Assembly: GCA_023411225.1 (NCBI GenBank)
Contig: JAEYPA010000108.1
Coordinates: 1-64,000 of the forward strand
Source: Bacillota bacterium
Lineage (GTDB): Bacteria > Bacillota > Clostridia > Lachnospirales > Lachnospiraceae
Direction of reading: 5' to 3'
DNA: 64,000 nucleotides
The notes beneath the pieces are model-generated. The model made no database searches. It saw nothing but the letters and a program-made list of their open reading frames with translations, and was not told where the DNA came from. Each line of letters opens with the position of its first letter. The first letter of the stretch is position 1. A program made the translations under genes and the position numbers. Positions 43,967-52,593 of the stretch are shown piece after piece.

Positions 43967-45154
43967 TTACAATTGTAAGACTTCTATACTGGCTCTACTA
44001 TTGGTAATAGAAATATATTGCTTGTGAAGTCGACTTCCAAGAAACTCTTCCTCTGCCTCTTGATTACCTAATAGAAGTACCTCTATTTGTGCAGTTCCAA
44101 AGGAATCCGTTAACAACGCAATTGTTTCCTCTGTTAATTCATATGTAATATAGAATAACTTGGATATCTGTTTTCCTCCTCCATATACCTGATAAAAGTC
44201 TAGGATATTATTTTTCTCCTCCACTGGGGTAGCCTGAATAAGATTACACATCATATCATGCATATCATCAAAATTCTCTATTGTGGTGGATACGTAATAT
44301 TCCTCCAACTTACCGCACCAACCTACATTGTGATGATAGCCATTGATTAATAGATGATAGCTGACAGCTGCCGTTGTTTCCAATACAGCATCCATATAAG
44401 CAAGCTTATTAGGAATTTGAGAAGGAAGAGCATTATTCACCAATATTGTGGAGGAGTTTGTAATAGGGAGACTATAGTCCTTCACCAATACGGTATCCTT
44501 TTTACTACTAAGTTTCCAATGAATTCTGTGAATCTTATCCCCTTCCTTATATTCACGAATATCAAATACCTCACTAGGATCATCTCCCGGTTTGTTCTTG
44601 GAGAAGGTATCACTTTCCACAAAATCTGGTTCACGAACAATAATATTGTTTTCTATTCCGAAAATCTCCGGCAAAACTGGCATATCAACCTTAGCCTCAC
44701 ATTTGCATCTTCGAGAAAATACTCGTATAAAGTCATATACCTTTACTTTCGCCACTTTAACTTTAACTAGTCCTGTGTGGGAAGATTGAAGCATAATATC
44801 AATCTTTTTCTCTTTTTTTGCTCCTAGGCTAATCATAAGTACTTGCTTATCTTTTTGATTACTAAATGTATTCCAATACTCTACGATAATCTTAATACAG
44901 GTAACAGGTAAGATTGATTTATTGTTTACATAAAGACTTAATGGTATGTCATCCACCCCTGCTACCGCCAGTGCAGACATAGAAGTAAGGGTTATCTGGA
45001 TTTTTCTCCTTATCAATAATACCTGCGTCAAAAATACGAAAGGCAGGAAAGCTAGAATTATAAATACATATAAAGCTTGTGCCTCGGTATAGATTAAAGC
45101 CAGAACTGCTGCATATATAATTAGTACAAAATATATCACCTTATTAATCCACAT
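43967..45154 (-). CDS. DUF58 domain protein
   Basis: A 395-residue protein with two N-terminal helices (about 7-25 and 28-48), then a beta-rich region (PLSLYVNNKSILPV), then the DUF58 domain with its signature GDDPSEVFDIREYKEGDKIH, RIHWKLSSKKDTVLVKDY, and a von Willebrand A-like fold beyond that. It is the usual middle gene of MoxR-DUF58-TgpA operons and is thought to bridge the ATPase to its target. The intergenic space upstream carries two DnaA-box sequences. The ribosome-binding site AAAGGA is well placed. Confidence 0.9.
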   Translation of the reverse strand: MWINKVIYFVLIIYAAVLALIYTEAQALYVFIILAFLPFVFLTQVLLIRRKIQITLTSMSALAVAGVDDIPLSLYVNNKSILPVTCIKIIVEYWNTFSNQKDKQVLMISLGAKKEKKIDIMLQSSHTGLVKVKVAKVKVYDFIRVFSRRCKCEAKVDMPVLPEIFGIENNIIVREPDFVESDTFSKNKPGDDPSEVFDIREYKEGDKIHRIHWKLSSKKDTVLVKDYSLPITNSSTILVNNALPSQIPNKLAYMDAVLETTAAVSYHLLINGYHHNVGWCGKLEEYYVSTTIENFDDMHDMMCNLIQATPVEEKNNILDFYQVYGGGKQISKLFYITYELTEETIALLTDSFGTAQIEVLLLGNQEAEEEFLGSRLHKQYISITNSRASIEVLQL

Positions 45155-45175
45155 TTGCTATGATTTCCTTTCGGT

Positions 45176-45204
45176 TTATCCACAAAACGCCTATGTTATC
45201 CACA
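45176..45204. promoter_or_regulatory. Two perfect DnaA-box sequences in tandem
   Basis: TTATCCACA occurs at 45176-45184 and again at 45196-45204, same orientation, with starts 20 bases apart, or about two helical turns. Both lie in the 64-base gap between MoxR (stop at 45219) and DUF58 (start 45154). TAATCCACA at 45145-45153 is a one-mismatch match inside the start of DUF58. In Firmicutes DnaA box clusters outside oriC may titrate DnaA or regulate genes. No origin features (AT-rich unwinding element, dnaA or dnaN genes) are seen here. Confidence 0.65.
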
Positions 45205-45218
45205 GTCTAATTCCGATT

Positions 45219-46151
45219 TTATAGCTTAGGCGACTCTATCTGAAGCAGAATCTGACTAATCACATACTCTACACTTACATGGCTTACCCGTGCCTTAGAA
45301 GTTAACACAAGACGATGACTGATAATGTCAGGAAATAATGCACTAATGTCTTCCGGTAAAACATAATCTCTTCCTTTTACATAAGCACGAGATTTGGCAG
45401 CTGCAGCAAGAGCTATACTTCCTCTTGGACTTGCACCTAAAGAGATCATCGGATGATTTCTAGTGGCAGAAACCAGTGCTGTAACATATGTAAAGAGTAC
45501 GTCATGCATAAAGACTCTATTTACCTGTTCCTGCATCTGTAGAATCTGCTCCTTGGTCACAGAAGGCTTCACATCATCTAAGGGATTACCGTCTTGTTTC
45601 CCTCTAATAATATTAATCTCTACATTGATATCAGGATATCCCATAGATATTTTTATCATAAAACGATCCAGTTGGGATTCAGGCAATAGTTGTGTACCTG
45701 CACTTCCCTCTGGATTCTGTGTGGCAATAACATTAAAAGGTAAAGGAACCTCTCTGGTAATACCATCTACAGTAACTTTTCCTTCTTCCATAACCTCTAA
45801 TAAGGCTGATTGAGTTTTAGAAGAAGTACGGTTAATCTCATCTGCTAAAAACAGATTACAAAGAACAGCTCCAGGTTTATACTCGAATGTTTGGTCTTTT
45901 GTCAGCACAGTGAAACCAACCACATCTGTAGGTAATACATCCGGTGTAAACTGCATTCTTTTATAATCCAGAGACATGGCCTTAGAAAATGCCAACGCCA
46001 TTGTGGTCTTTCCAACACCCGGTATATCTTCAATCAAGATATGCCCTTTTGCTAACAATGCTATTAATACCTTTTCAACAACCTCATCTTTACCCTTTAT
46101 TACAGTCTTTACCTCTTGTAATATACTCTGGACTGCCTTCTGATTATCCAT
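45219..46151 (-). CDS. MoxR-family AAA+ ATPase
   Basis: About 310 residues. Walker A is in EDIPGVGKTTMALAFSKAM and Walker B in NLFLADEINRTSSKTQSAL. A sensor 1 motif (FNVIATQNPEGSAG) and the MoxR-type sensor 2/lid (LGASPRGSIALAAAAKSRAY) follow. MoxR proteins act as chaperones for maturation of neighbouring proteins, here the DUF58 and transglutaminase products. ATG at 46151 is chosen because AGGAGAAGGA lies just before it; a longer frame from 46175 is less likely. It is the first gene of the operon. Confidence 0.95.
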   Translation of the reverse strand: MDNQKAVQSILQEVKTVIKGKDEVVEKVLIALLAKGHILIEDIPGVGKTTMALAFSKAMSLDYKRMQFTPDVLPTDVVGFTVLTKDQTFEYKPGAVLCNLFLADEINRTSSKTQSALLEVMEEGKVTVDGITREVPLPFNVIATQNPEGSAGTQLLPESQLDRFMIKISMGYPDINVEINIIRGKQDGNPLDDVKPSVTKEQILQMQEQVNRVFMHDVLFTYVTALVSATRNHPMISLGASPRGSIALAAAAKSRAYVKGRDYVLPEDISALFPDIISHRLVLTSKARVSHVSVEYVISQILLQIESPKL

Positions 46152-46320
46152 ATTCCTTCTCCTATCTGATTTCATTTATCATTTAAGTTGTATTTATCAC
46201 TTATTCCTTATAACAATGATTCTTTTTATTTTACCAAGTTCTTCCCTTTTTATAAATATTTTTCTAAATAATTAAGAGATAATTAAGATTAGTCTAGTAA
46301 TTCCTCCTGTATTAGATTCC

Positions 46321-46533
46321 CTAATCCTCCCATAAGCTGTCCATAAGCTTACTGATTCGTTTACTCCTTTGCTCTGTTTCCTTCTGGTTAATGAGATATC
46401 TACCCTTCTCCTCATACACTACATCCCCTGCTTTCACATTGTCCGGAAATAGAGACTTCTTAAGGTCCACAAACGACTTGTCCTCCCTTTCGCATACTAC
46501 AAAAGTTCCCTCTATTCGATCCACAATATACAT
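46321..46533 (-). CDS. DUF3006 family protein
   Basis: A 70-residue protein (MYIVDRIEGTFVVCEREDKS) with the start pattern of DUF3006: an Arg-x-Glu-Gly turn and a short beta barrel. The ribosome-binding site AAGGGGG is clear. It follows the metallo-beta-lactamase lipoprotein gene by 12 bases; this pairing is common in Firmicutes. The function is unknown. Confidence 0.85.
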   Translation of the reverse strand: MYIVDRIEGTFVVCEREDKSFVDLKKSLFPDNVKAGDVVYEEKGRYLINQKETEQRSKRISKLMDSLWED

Positions 46534-46545
46534 ACTCTTTCCCCC

Positions 46546-47817
46546 TTAAGGATTACAAATTTTACATGGGTCGTAACCCTCATTAATAGCTTCTTTCCTG
46601 CTCTTAAAATACACTCGATTTTTCTCTAGTGGTAAGGATTTACAATCTGGCAAATGGAATTTTTTAGAATTTTTATTGCCGATATAGCCTCCGCTGGCAG
46701 AGTCCGTCTGATTTGAGTTAGCATCATCCTTTACCTGCGTACTATCCTTCTTTTTATTAACACTGCCACTCTCTTTACTACTTCCCTTTGCAGATGGGTT
46801 ACCAGTACTAATCTCCAAATTCTTACCATCTGACTTCATAATAATGGTCTGTTCCAAATCAGTACGAAAGACCTTTACCTTATAATTATCTAAGTAATCT
46901 AAGGTTTCCTTATGTGGGTGTCCATATTTATTATCCACTCCACAGCTGATTACCGCATATTTGGGTTCCACCTTTTCTAGAAAAAATCTGGAGGTGGAAG
47001 AATTACTTCCATGATGTCCAACCTTGAGCACTGTGGCCTCAAGGTTTTCCCCGGCTTCCATTATATCAGTCTCCTCCTGGAGGCCGGCATCTCCTGTCAA
47101 CATAAATGAATTCTCTCCGTGTACTGCTCGGATTACAATGGAATTATTGTTGTTGTCATCATCATAATAATTTATCGGCCCAAGAATGGTTAACCTAGCT
47201 CCTCCCAGTGTAATCTTGGTTCCCGGCTTAGGTGCAGAGATTTTAAGCCCTTTGTTATTTATAGCTATTAGTACATCTTCAAATGTCTTTGTATTGTTTT
47301 GTTTCTTAGGTAGATAGACTTTTCCAATCTTAAGTGAGTTAATAACTGTATCCAATCCTCCGATATGATCGGCATCTGGATGGGTTCCCACCACGTAATC
47401 CAGCTTTTCTACTCCCTGTTTCTTCAGATAAGATACAATTGCATTCCCATCGCTATTATTAGCGGCATCTATAAGCATTGTCTGACCTTCTGAACGAAGA
47501 AAAATGCTATCTCCTTGCCCACAATCTATAAAATGGATTTCAAAGGAAGTCTCCTTCTTATCGTCCGAAGAATTTGGTACTTTGGTTGCCTCTTGGCTTT
47601 CAATTGGCGCTTTTGTTACCTCCGGGCTCTTCGTAGGTGCTTTGGTTGCCTCCGGTGTTTTCACTGGCGCTTTCGTTGATTCCTGGCTCTGATGTGGTAT
47701 GAGTGTTTCCTTTTGTCCGTTTGTATTCTGCTTATTATCTACAGTGCCGCAACCAACTAATACAACCATTACCATAGTCACTAGAAATACAATTATTCTT
47801 TTTAGTCTCTTCAACAT
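46546..47817 (-). CDS. Surface lipoprotein with ComEC-like metallo-beta-lactamase domain
   Basis: A 423-residue lipoprotein. The signal peptide ends at the lipobox VLVGCG (Cys about 23). A Thr/Pro/Ala-rich linker (about 45-85) carries several near-copies of a unit with EATKAP or KSPEVTKAP. The hydrolase domain (about 92-345) has the metal motif THPDADHIGG, a conserved Asp in MLTGDAG, and VGHHGSNSSTS, like the C-terminal domain of ComEC. The C-terminal 46 residues form a Cys module (FHLPDCKSL ... DPCKICNP) related to the two in the TadE-like protein at 13.4-14.2 kb. Its substrate may be extracellular nucleic acid, by analogy with ComEC. Confidence 0.88.
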   Translation of the reverse strand: MLKRLKRIIVFLVTMVMVVLVGCGTVDNKQNTNGQKETLIPHQSQESTKAPVKTPEATKAPTKSPEVTKAPIESQEATKVPNSSDDKKETSFEIHFIDCGQGDSIFLRSEGQTMLIDAANNSDGNAIVSYLKKQGVEKLDYVVGTHPDADHIGGLDTVINSLKIGKVYLPKKQNNTKTFEDVLIAINNKGLKISAPKPGTKITLGGARLTILGPINYYDDDNNNNSIVIRAVHGENSFMLTGDAGLQEETDIMEAGENLEATVLKVGHHGSNSSTSRFFLEKVEPKYAVISCGVDNKYGHPHKETLDYLDNYKVKVFRTDLEQTIIMKSDGKNLEISTGNPSAKGSSKESGSVNKKKDSTQVKDDANSNQTDSASGGYIGNKNSKKFHLPDCKSLPLEKNRVYFKSRKEAINEGYDPCKICNP

Positions 47818-47877
47818 ATACCATATCCTCTCTATTTATATGCTTTAATTATATGTAATCTGTGTTTTAAATGCAAC

Positions 47878-47923
47878 GAAAAAAGCCCTAACCCAACGGA
47901 CTCAAGTTCCGCCAAACTAAGAC
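47878..47923 (-). terminator. Terminator of tRNA-Lys
   Basis: The minus-strand RNA can form a 15-bp stem (47923-47909 with 47899-47885), many of whose pairs are G-U, closed by a 9-base loop, followed by six T residues. It begins eight bases after the tRNA. Confidence 0.75.
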
Positions 47924-47930
47924 TTTTCAA

Positions 47931-48003
47931 TGCGCCTCCAGGGGCTCGAACCCTGGACACCCTGATTAAGAGTCAGGTGCTCTACCAACTGAGCTAGAAG
48001 CGC
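47931..48003 (-). tRNA. tRNA-Lys (anticodon CTT)
   Basis: A full 73-base cloverleaf on the minus strand. The acceptor GCGCTTC pairs with GAGGCGC and A is the discriminator. The D arm has AGCTCAGTTGGTAGAGC. The anticodon loop CTCTTAA carries CTT, which reads AAG (Lys). The T arm GTTCGAGC is present. CCA is not encoded, so cca in this window is needed to finish it. A promoter and a hairpin flank it, so it is a single-gene unit. Confidence 0.97.
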
Positions 48004-48047
48004 TTATCACTTATGAAATTATTTTGTAATTTCTTAACGCGAGATTA

Positions 48048-48076
48048 ATTATATACGATAGAAAATTAAAATGCAA
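48048..48076 (-). promoter_or_regulatory. Promoter of tRNA-Lys
   Basis: On the minus strand TTGCAT (48076-48071) and TATAAT (48053-48048) are 17 bases apart, about 45 bases before the tRNA. Confidence 0.78.
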
Positions 48077-48167
48077 GTACTTTCTTTAAATTATTTGAAT
48101 TTTTTCATAAATAAATGTAATTTGTATAAAACGTACTATTATTATGCATCATTATTATACTAGTTGA

Positions 48168-48196
48168 TTGATTCTACAGGAACTTATCTATATAAT
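48168..48196 (+). promoter_or_regulatory. Promoter of the second AI-2E-family gene
   Basis: TTGATT (48168-48173) and TATAAT (48191-48196) are 17 bases apart, about 48 bases before the start. Confidence 0.75.
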
Positions 48197-48243
48197 AAAG
48201 ATATTGTTAAGCTACTTTTTACTGTAGAAAGGAGTATCATCGA

Positions 48244-49479
48244 ATGAGCAGTTCCCCCAGCCCAAATAAACCTGATACAAAGAAAATTTCTATTAAGAAA
48301 GAACCTAAAGACAAATCTTACACTTTTCAACCAAATTCTCACTATTATACTATTTGCATTTATGGTTTGATTTTTGTTACCCTTGCTACCTTAATTATTA
48401 TGGCTATTGTCAATTGGGGTAGATTAGTATCATTTTTGCAAAATGTATTTAGTGTTTTAACACCTTTTGTCATTGCCTTCTTTATCGCTTATATTCTAAA
48501 TCCATTAGTTAAATGGTTTAATCGGTTATTCGAAAAGAAACTGATGAAGAAAAGTAGTGTAAAAGCACGTAAGATTATTGCAATTGCTATTACTTATCTG
48601 GTTGTATTGACCTGTTTTACCATCGTCATTTTATATATTACACCAGAACTTGTTAACTCTGCTAAGGATTTGGATTCTTCCTATAAGAAAATAAATCTGA
48701 CAGAAGTGGAAAAGGGAATAAATAATTTTCTCTCTGGACTCTCCAACACCTTTCCAAACTTGAACTTTGAAGCAGTAGAGTCTAAGATAAATGAAATGAT
48801 TCCAAAGCTTTTCAACTATGGAACTGATGTCATTTCCTATCTGCTTTCTATCTCTGTTTCTATTGTTAAAATGGTAATTAATATTCTACTAGCCTTTGTA
48901 ATCAGCTGCTATATGTTGGCTGACAAGCATTCTCTAAAGCATAACTTCAAGCGGATTACCTATTGTATTCTTCCTAAGAAAAGAGCGACTTATTTTCTTC
49001 AGACTTTACGAGAATGTAATACGATCTTTAGTAAATTTATCGTTGGCAAATTTATCGACTCTCTCATTATCGGGATAATTTGTTTTATTGCCATGTCCAT
49101 ACTTCGGTTAGATTATGCTATTCTCTTAAGTATTATTGTTGGAGTTACCAATATGATCCCTTATTTTGGTCCATTTATTGGAGCGGTTCCTGGGGTTTTA
49201 ATCTATCTCTTCTTAAATCCTATTGAAGCGTTAATATTTGCTATTATGATCTTTATCTTACAACAATTTGATGGACTTTATCTGGGACCTAAGATTTTAG
49301 GGGAGTCTACGGGACTAACACCTCTATGGGTTATCTTTGGTATCACTATAGGAGGGGCTTATGCTGGGATTCTTGGTATGTTTTTAGGAGTTCCTTTTGT
49401 AGCAGTCTTTGCCTACCTAGCTAATAAGTATATAAACAACCGATTAAAGCGGAAGGGAATTGAAGTGGACTCCCGATAA
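48244..49479 (+). CDS. AI-2E/PerM-family transporter
   Basis: A 411-residue membrane protein. A polar N-terminal tail of about 30 residues precedes two helices (about 35-60, 75-100), then one at about 115-140, a long soluble loop (145-200), and at least four helices to 395. The family core is present: LSIIVGVTNMIPYFGPFIGA, then the GPKILGESTGL motif and a Gly-rich last helix (GGAYAGILGMFLGVPF). It is longer than the YtvI-like protein at 7.5-8.6 kb. The substrate is unknown; the family has been linked to signal and ion export. Ribosome-binding site AAAGGAG is good. It is a single gene. Confidence 0.9.
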   Translation: MSSSPSPNKPDTKKISIKKEPKDKSYTFQPNSHYYTICIYGLIFVTLATLIIMAIVNWGRLVSFLQNVFSVLTPFVIAFFIAYILNPLVKWFNRLFEKKLMKKSSVKARKIIAIAITYLVVLTCFTIVILYITPELVNSAKDLDSSYKKINLTEVEKGINNFLSGLSNTFPNLNFEAVESKINEMIPKLFNYGTDVISYLLSISVSIVKMVINILLAFVISCYMLADKHSLKHNFKRITYCILPKKRATYFLQTLRECNTIFSKFIVGKFIDSLIIGIICFIAMSILRLDYAILLSIIVGVTNMIPYFGPFIGAVPGVLIYLFLNPIEALIFAIMIFILQQFDGLYLGPKILGESTGLTPLWVIFGITIGGAYAGILGMFLGVPFVAVFAYLANKYINNRLKRKGIEVDSR

Positions 49480-49486
49480 AGTATGA

Positions 49487-49523
49487 CATCCCGAATTGGC
49501 GTGGAAATGCCAATTTCGGGATG
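49487..49523. terminator. Bidirectional terminator between AI-2E gene and trxA
   Basis: CATCCCGAATTGGC pairs with GCCAATTTCGGGATG, a 14-bp stem with a one-base bulge and an 8-base loop. No long T-run follows. Confidence 0.78.
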
Positions 49524-49540
49524 AGGAAGTTTCTCTCTAT

Positions 49541-49858
49541 TTATTTATGTTGATTAATCTTTTCCAGCAGACTTGCCCTTGGTACGGCTCCCACTACTTT
49601 GTCAACTGCTGATCCATTTTTAAGAAATAATATTGTAGGAATGTTCATAACGCTAAAGGAACGTGCTGTCTCAGGTGCATCGTCTACGTTAAGTTTACCA
49701 ATCTTTACTTCACCTTTTAATTCTTCTGCAAGTTCTTCTATGACTGGAGCCATCATCTTACAAGGTCCACACCAGTCTGCATAAAAATCTACAACTACCA
49801 GTTTTTCTTCCTTTAAAGCCTCTTGATCAAAATTGTCATCTGTAAATATAAATGCCAT
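49541..49858 (-). CDS. trxA: Thioredoxin
   Basis: A 105-residue soluble disulfide reductant with the WCGPC active site in VDFYADWCGPCKMMAPVIEE and the cis-proline in NIPTILFLKNG. Length is standard. It lies 24 bases after a 45-codon gene on the same strand. Ribosome-binding site TGGAGG is good. Confidence 0.97.
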   Translation of the reverse strand: MAFIFTDDNFDQEALKEEKLVVVDFYADWCGPCKMMAPVIEELAEELKGEVKIGKLNVDDAPETARSFSVMNIPTILFLKNGSAVDKVVGAVPRASLLEKINQHK

Positions 49859-49882
49859 AGTATACCTCCATTTCTTCTTGTG

Positions 49883-50020
49883 CTATTTTTTCTTGTTTCC
49901 TTTGTCAACCTGAAGTAAAGACGCCACCTCATTCCAGGACCGCCTTAGTGATAATGCCTTACGATTTAAATCGACATTACTCCCCAGCTTTCTTGAAATA
50001 TTCTTCTTAATCTTAGGCAT
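49883..50020 (-). CDS. Short basic protein upstream of trxA
   Basis: A 45-residue reading frame (MPKIKKNISRKLGSNVDLNR) that is too short for routine ORF calling but is preceded by a perfect AAAGGAGG eight bases before ATG at 50020. It is rich in Lys and Arg and ends VDKGNKKK. A second ATG lies 7 bases upstream, within the site, in another frame. I do not recognise a family. It probably shares a transcript with trxA, so it may be a small regulator, a leader peptide, or a basic nucleic-acid-binding protein. Confidence 0.65.
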   Translation of the reverse strand: MPKIKKNISRKLGSNVDLNRKALSLRRSWNEVASLLQVDKGNKKK

Positions 50021-50081
50021 AGTCCATACCTCCTTTAAATTAATCCTATATTATCATATTAATTTAAAGTTCTAACGATAC

Positions 50082-50116
50082 TATTCCATGGAATACCTGT
50101 TCTTATTCTATGGAAT
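50082..50116. repeat. Paired palindromic sites upstream of the trxA unit
   Basis: TATTCCATGGAATA (50082-50095) is a perfect 14-bp palindrome. TATTCTATGGAAT (50104-50116) is a near copy 22 bases along. They lie between the trmB stop and the 45-codon gene. They could be an operator pair or, in minus-strand RNA, form a hairpin that ends trmB. No T-run follows. Confidence 0.55.
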
Positions 50117-50122
50117 TGCTGG

Positions 50123-50758
50123 CTAACGATATGCCACCAAGCGGTTAATCGGTTTTCCCTCCGCCACAAACTTCGCCTCATACTCTGTCATTACGTTTCC
50201 AGGAAGATATTCACTATGGTGTAAGTCATAAGTATAGTTCTTAAGCTTCCAACCAGCTTCTTTTACTTCTTCTAAGGAAAAGTCAAACAAGGTGCGATTG
50301 TCTGTTTTAAAAATAACTTGTCCATCTTGTTTTAGGATATGGTTATAGCGGGCAAAAAACTGACGGGATGTCAGCCTTCTCTTAGCGTGTCTATCCTTTG
50401 GCCAAGGATCAGAAAAATTCAAATAGATTTGATCCACTTCCCCTTCTCCGAAGACATTTTCTATTTCTTCTGCATCCATACGGATAAATAGTAAGTTTTG
50501 AAGCTCCTCTTCCTGTCTTTTCTCAATGGCACGAATCAGTACACTTGAGTATTTCTCAATTCCCACATAGTTAATATTAGGATTCTCTTTGGCCAGCGTA
50601 ATCAAAAACTGTCCTTTTCCCATTCCTATTTCAATATGAAGAGGTCCGTTACTTGGAAATAAGGTTTGAAACCTTCCTTTCCATTGCTCTGGGTCATGAA
50701 TGACATACTGACTGGCAGCAATATTTTCTCGAGATCCCTTTACATTTCTAAGACGCAT
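50123..50758 (-). CDS. trmB: tRNA (guanine-N7-)-methyltransferase
   Basis: A 211-residue SAM enzyme that makes m7G46 in tRNAs. The SAM-binding loop is HIEIGMGKGQFLITLA, the tRNA/catalytic motif is NFSDPWPKDRHAKRRLTS, and the C-terminal substrate motif is TEYEAKF. It belongs to the standard bacterial type. The ribosome-binding site GAGGAG lies seven bases before ATG 50758. It is upstream of the short basic gene and trxA. Confidence 0.96.
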   Translation of the reverse strand: MRLRNVKGSRENIAASQYVIHDPEQWKGRFQTLFPSNGPLHIEIGMGKGQFLITLAKENPNINYVGIEKYSSVLIRAIEKRQEEELQNLLFIRMDAEEIENVFGEGEVDQIYLNFSDPWPKDRHAKRRLTSRQFFARYNHILKQDGQVIFKTDNRTLFDFSLEEVKEAGWKLKNYTYDLHHSEYLPGNVMTEYEAKFVAEGKPINRLVAYR

Positions 50759-51149
50759 TATAATTCTCCTCTAACGTATCGGCTTTGGACATGTGTATGT
50801 CCAATTTGATTATAGATTCAACTACATGACTAGTCAAATGATTTTGCTGTCGTATCACTTTATTAAGGAAGGATTTTCTTTATATAATGTTTATAATTCT
50901 TAATTTTATCGAGAATATTTGTCAAAAGGAAATATTTGAGATACAATGTGTTATGTTGTTTTATTTTCTTTAATAATATACATAGAAATGCGAAGAAACA
51001 AGCTATTTTTCTACATATTGACTATGGCAATTCTGAAAAAAAGGTGTATTATGATATAGTGCATTTTATTTATTATTCTATGTATACTAAGTTATGGATA
51101 TATGTAACAAAAGCAGTAAAATGCAACTGTCATTGATAGGAGGTCTAGT
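50759..51149. other. Intergenic region upstream of the V-ATPase operon
   Basis: 391 bases, A/T-rich, between divergent trmB and the V-ATPase genes. A TTGACT at 51018-51023 has no properly spaced -10 (the next good TATTAT is 23 bases away), so the V-ATPase promoter is not pinned down. A 66-codon frame at 50936-51136 has no convincing ribosome-binding site and odd composition, so I do not call a gene. Confidence 0.5.
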
Positions 51150-51461
51150 ATGGAAAAAGTCATTAATGTATTGTATGAGATAGAAGAAAAAGCAAATCGT
51201 ATTCTTAATCGCGCAACTGAGCAAAAACAGAAACTCTATGAACAACTTAATTCAGACCTTGTAACCTTAGAAAATAGTATTACTTCAGACACAAATGATA
51301 AGATTAATACCATGAAGGCTAACATGCAGTCTGAAATTGAGACAGAAAAGAAAGCTCTTATCAGCGATTGTGAAAAACAAATGCAATCTTTGGAGCACAA
51401 TTTCACTAACAATCACGATCAGTTGGTGAACAATGTATTTCAACGTATTATTGAAGGTTAA
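51150..51461 (+). CDS. V-type ATPase peripheral-stalk coiled-coil subunit (G/H-like)
   Basis: A 103-residue helical protein (VLYEIEEKANRILNRATEQK) with continuous heptads to the end. It is the size and type of the G/H subunit that pairs with E to form the outer stalk and holds V1 still against Vo. The perfect GGAGG and its position before the C subunit support the call. There is a 61-base gap to the next gene. Confidence 0.82.
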   Translation: MEKVINVLYEIEEKANRILNRATEQKQKLYEQLNSDLVTLENSITSDTNDKINTMKANMQSEIETEKKALISDCEKQMQSLEHNFTNNHDQLVNNVFQRIIEG

Positions 51462-51522
51462 ATACATTGATATTTAATACTTCCAATACAATGAATCATT
51501 AGGATTCAGAAAGGAGGTCTAT

Positions 51523-52557
51523 ATGTCTGGCTTATTAAGCTATAGTGGTATCATAACGAAGACAAGGGCAATGCAGAAAAACATCATCCCAAAGGCAGAT
51601 TATGAGAAGATAGCTAATATGGAAACTACTTCTGATTTAATTAACTATTTGCGGACCAATCCTAGTTATACTGAAATTTTACGAAACCGGGATGAACATG
51701 GACTGCACAGAGCCCAAGCAGAGCAAATTCTTGCGGATTCTATTTACTTAGATTTTGCCAAGCTATATCGATTTGCTAATCAAAGTCAGAGAAAGGTTCT
51801 TTCTCTCATATTCTTTCGTTTTGAAGTATCTATTTTAAAGAGCTGCCTACGTAACGTATTTAGTTCGGACACAACTTATGATTTGCTCCTATTTGAACCA
51901 TTTTTTCTAAAGCACTCAGACCTCAAAGTAAAGGAATTAGCGTCTTCCCAGACAATCGAAGAATTTATTTCTAATTTAGGGGGAACCCCGTACTTTGATT
52001 TGTTTAAGAAATTACAGGAAACTAATCATACAACGTTACAGGATTTTCAGGTACAGCTTGATATCTACTACTTTAAAAAGATATGGAAGCTAAAAGATCA
52101 TATCATAAGCGGGAAGAATTTGAAAGTGGTAACGATGATTTACGGTACCCAGATTGACCTGCTGAACTTGTTATGGATCTATCGTTCCAAGAAGTTTTAC
52201 GATGTTGAAACGGGTAAGATATTAGCAAGCATCATACCTATTAACTATAAGTTAAGCAAACATGAACTAACAGCATTGGTTGAGGCTATTTCCGTAGAGG
52301 ATTTTATGAAGTTAGTGCAGAATACGTACTACGGCAAGTTAAACGATGCTACCAATCCTGAGTCTCTAGAATTGTTATATTTACAGATGTATCAACAACT
52401 CTATGATACCTGCAGTACTAAGTTTTCTACATCAATGGCTCCGGTTTTAAGATTTCTTTATTTAAAGGAACTGGAACTGGATATGTTAACAACCTCAATA
52501 GAATGTATTCGTTACAAATTAGGACCCGGAGATACTCTAAATTATTTGAAACTTTAA
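51523..52557 (+). CDS. ntpC: V-type ATPase subunit C (d)
   Basis: A 344-residue all-helical protein (LLSYSGIITKTRAMQKNIIP at the start; LSKHELTALVEAISVEDFMK near the end). It matches the funnel-shaped C/d subunit that sits on the Vo ring and takes the central stalk. Ribosome-binding site AAAGGAGG is strong. It is followed by the I subunit after 36 bases. Confidence 0.9.
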   Translation: MSGLLSYSGIITKTRAMQKNIIPKADYEKIANMETTSDLINYLRTNPSYTEILRNRDEHGLHRAQAEQILADSIYLDFAKLYRFANQSQRKVLSLIFFRFEVSILKSCLRNVFSSDTTYDLLLFEPFFLKHSDLKVKELASSQTIEEFISNLGGTPYFDLFKKLQETNHTTLQDFQVQLDIYYFKKIWKLKDHIISGKNLKVVTMIYGTQIDLLNLLWIYRSKKFYDVETGKILASIIPINYKLSKHELTALVEAISVEDFMKLVQNTYYGKLNDATNPESLELLYLQMYQQLYDTCSTKFSTSMAPVLRFLYLKELELDMLTTSIECIRYKLGPGDTLNYLKL

Positions 52558-52593
52558 CTTTTCTACAAGCAATAAAAACGGGAGGTGCTACTT

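Noticed and set aside
45176..45204. Chromosome origin at the DnaA boxes
   Set aside because: No dnaA, dnaN, recF or gyrase genes, no AT-rich unwinding element and only two perfect boxes.
46600..47700. CRISPR-like repeats in the Thr/Pro linker of the lipoprotein
   Set aside because: The repeats are in-frame protein-coding repeats with no regular spacers.
51018..51052. TTGACT and TATTAT as V-ATPase promoter
   Set aside because: The spacing is about 23 bases, too long for a sigma-A promoter.
50936..51136. 66-codon plus-strand frame upstream of the V-ATPase genes
   Set aside because: No ribosome-binding site, composition typical of A/T-rich spacer, and it overlaps the probable leader of the V-ATPase operon.
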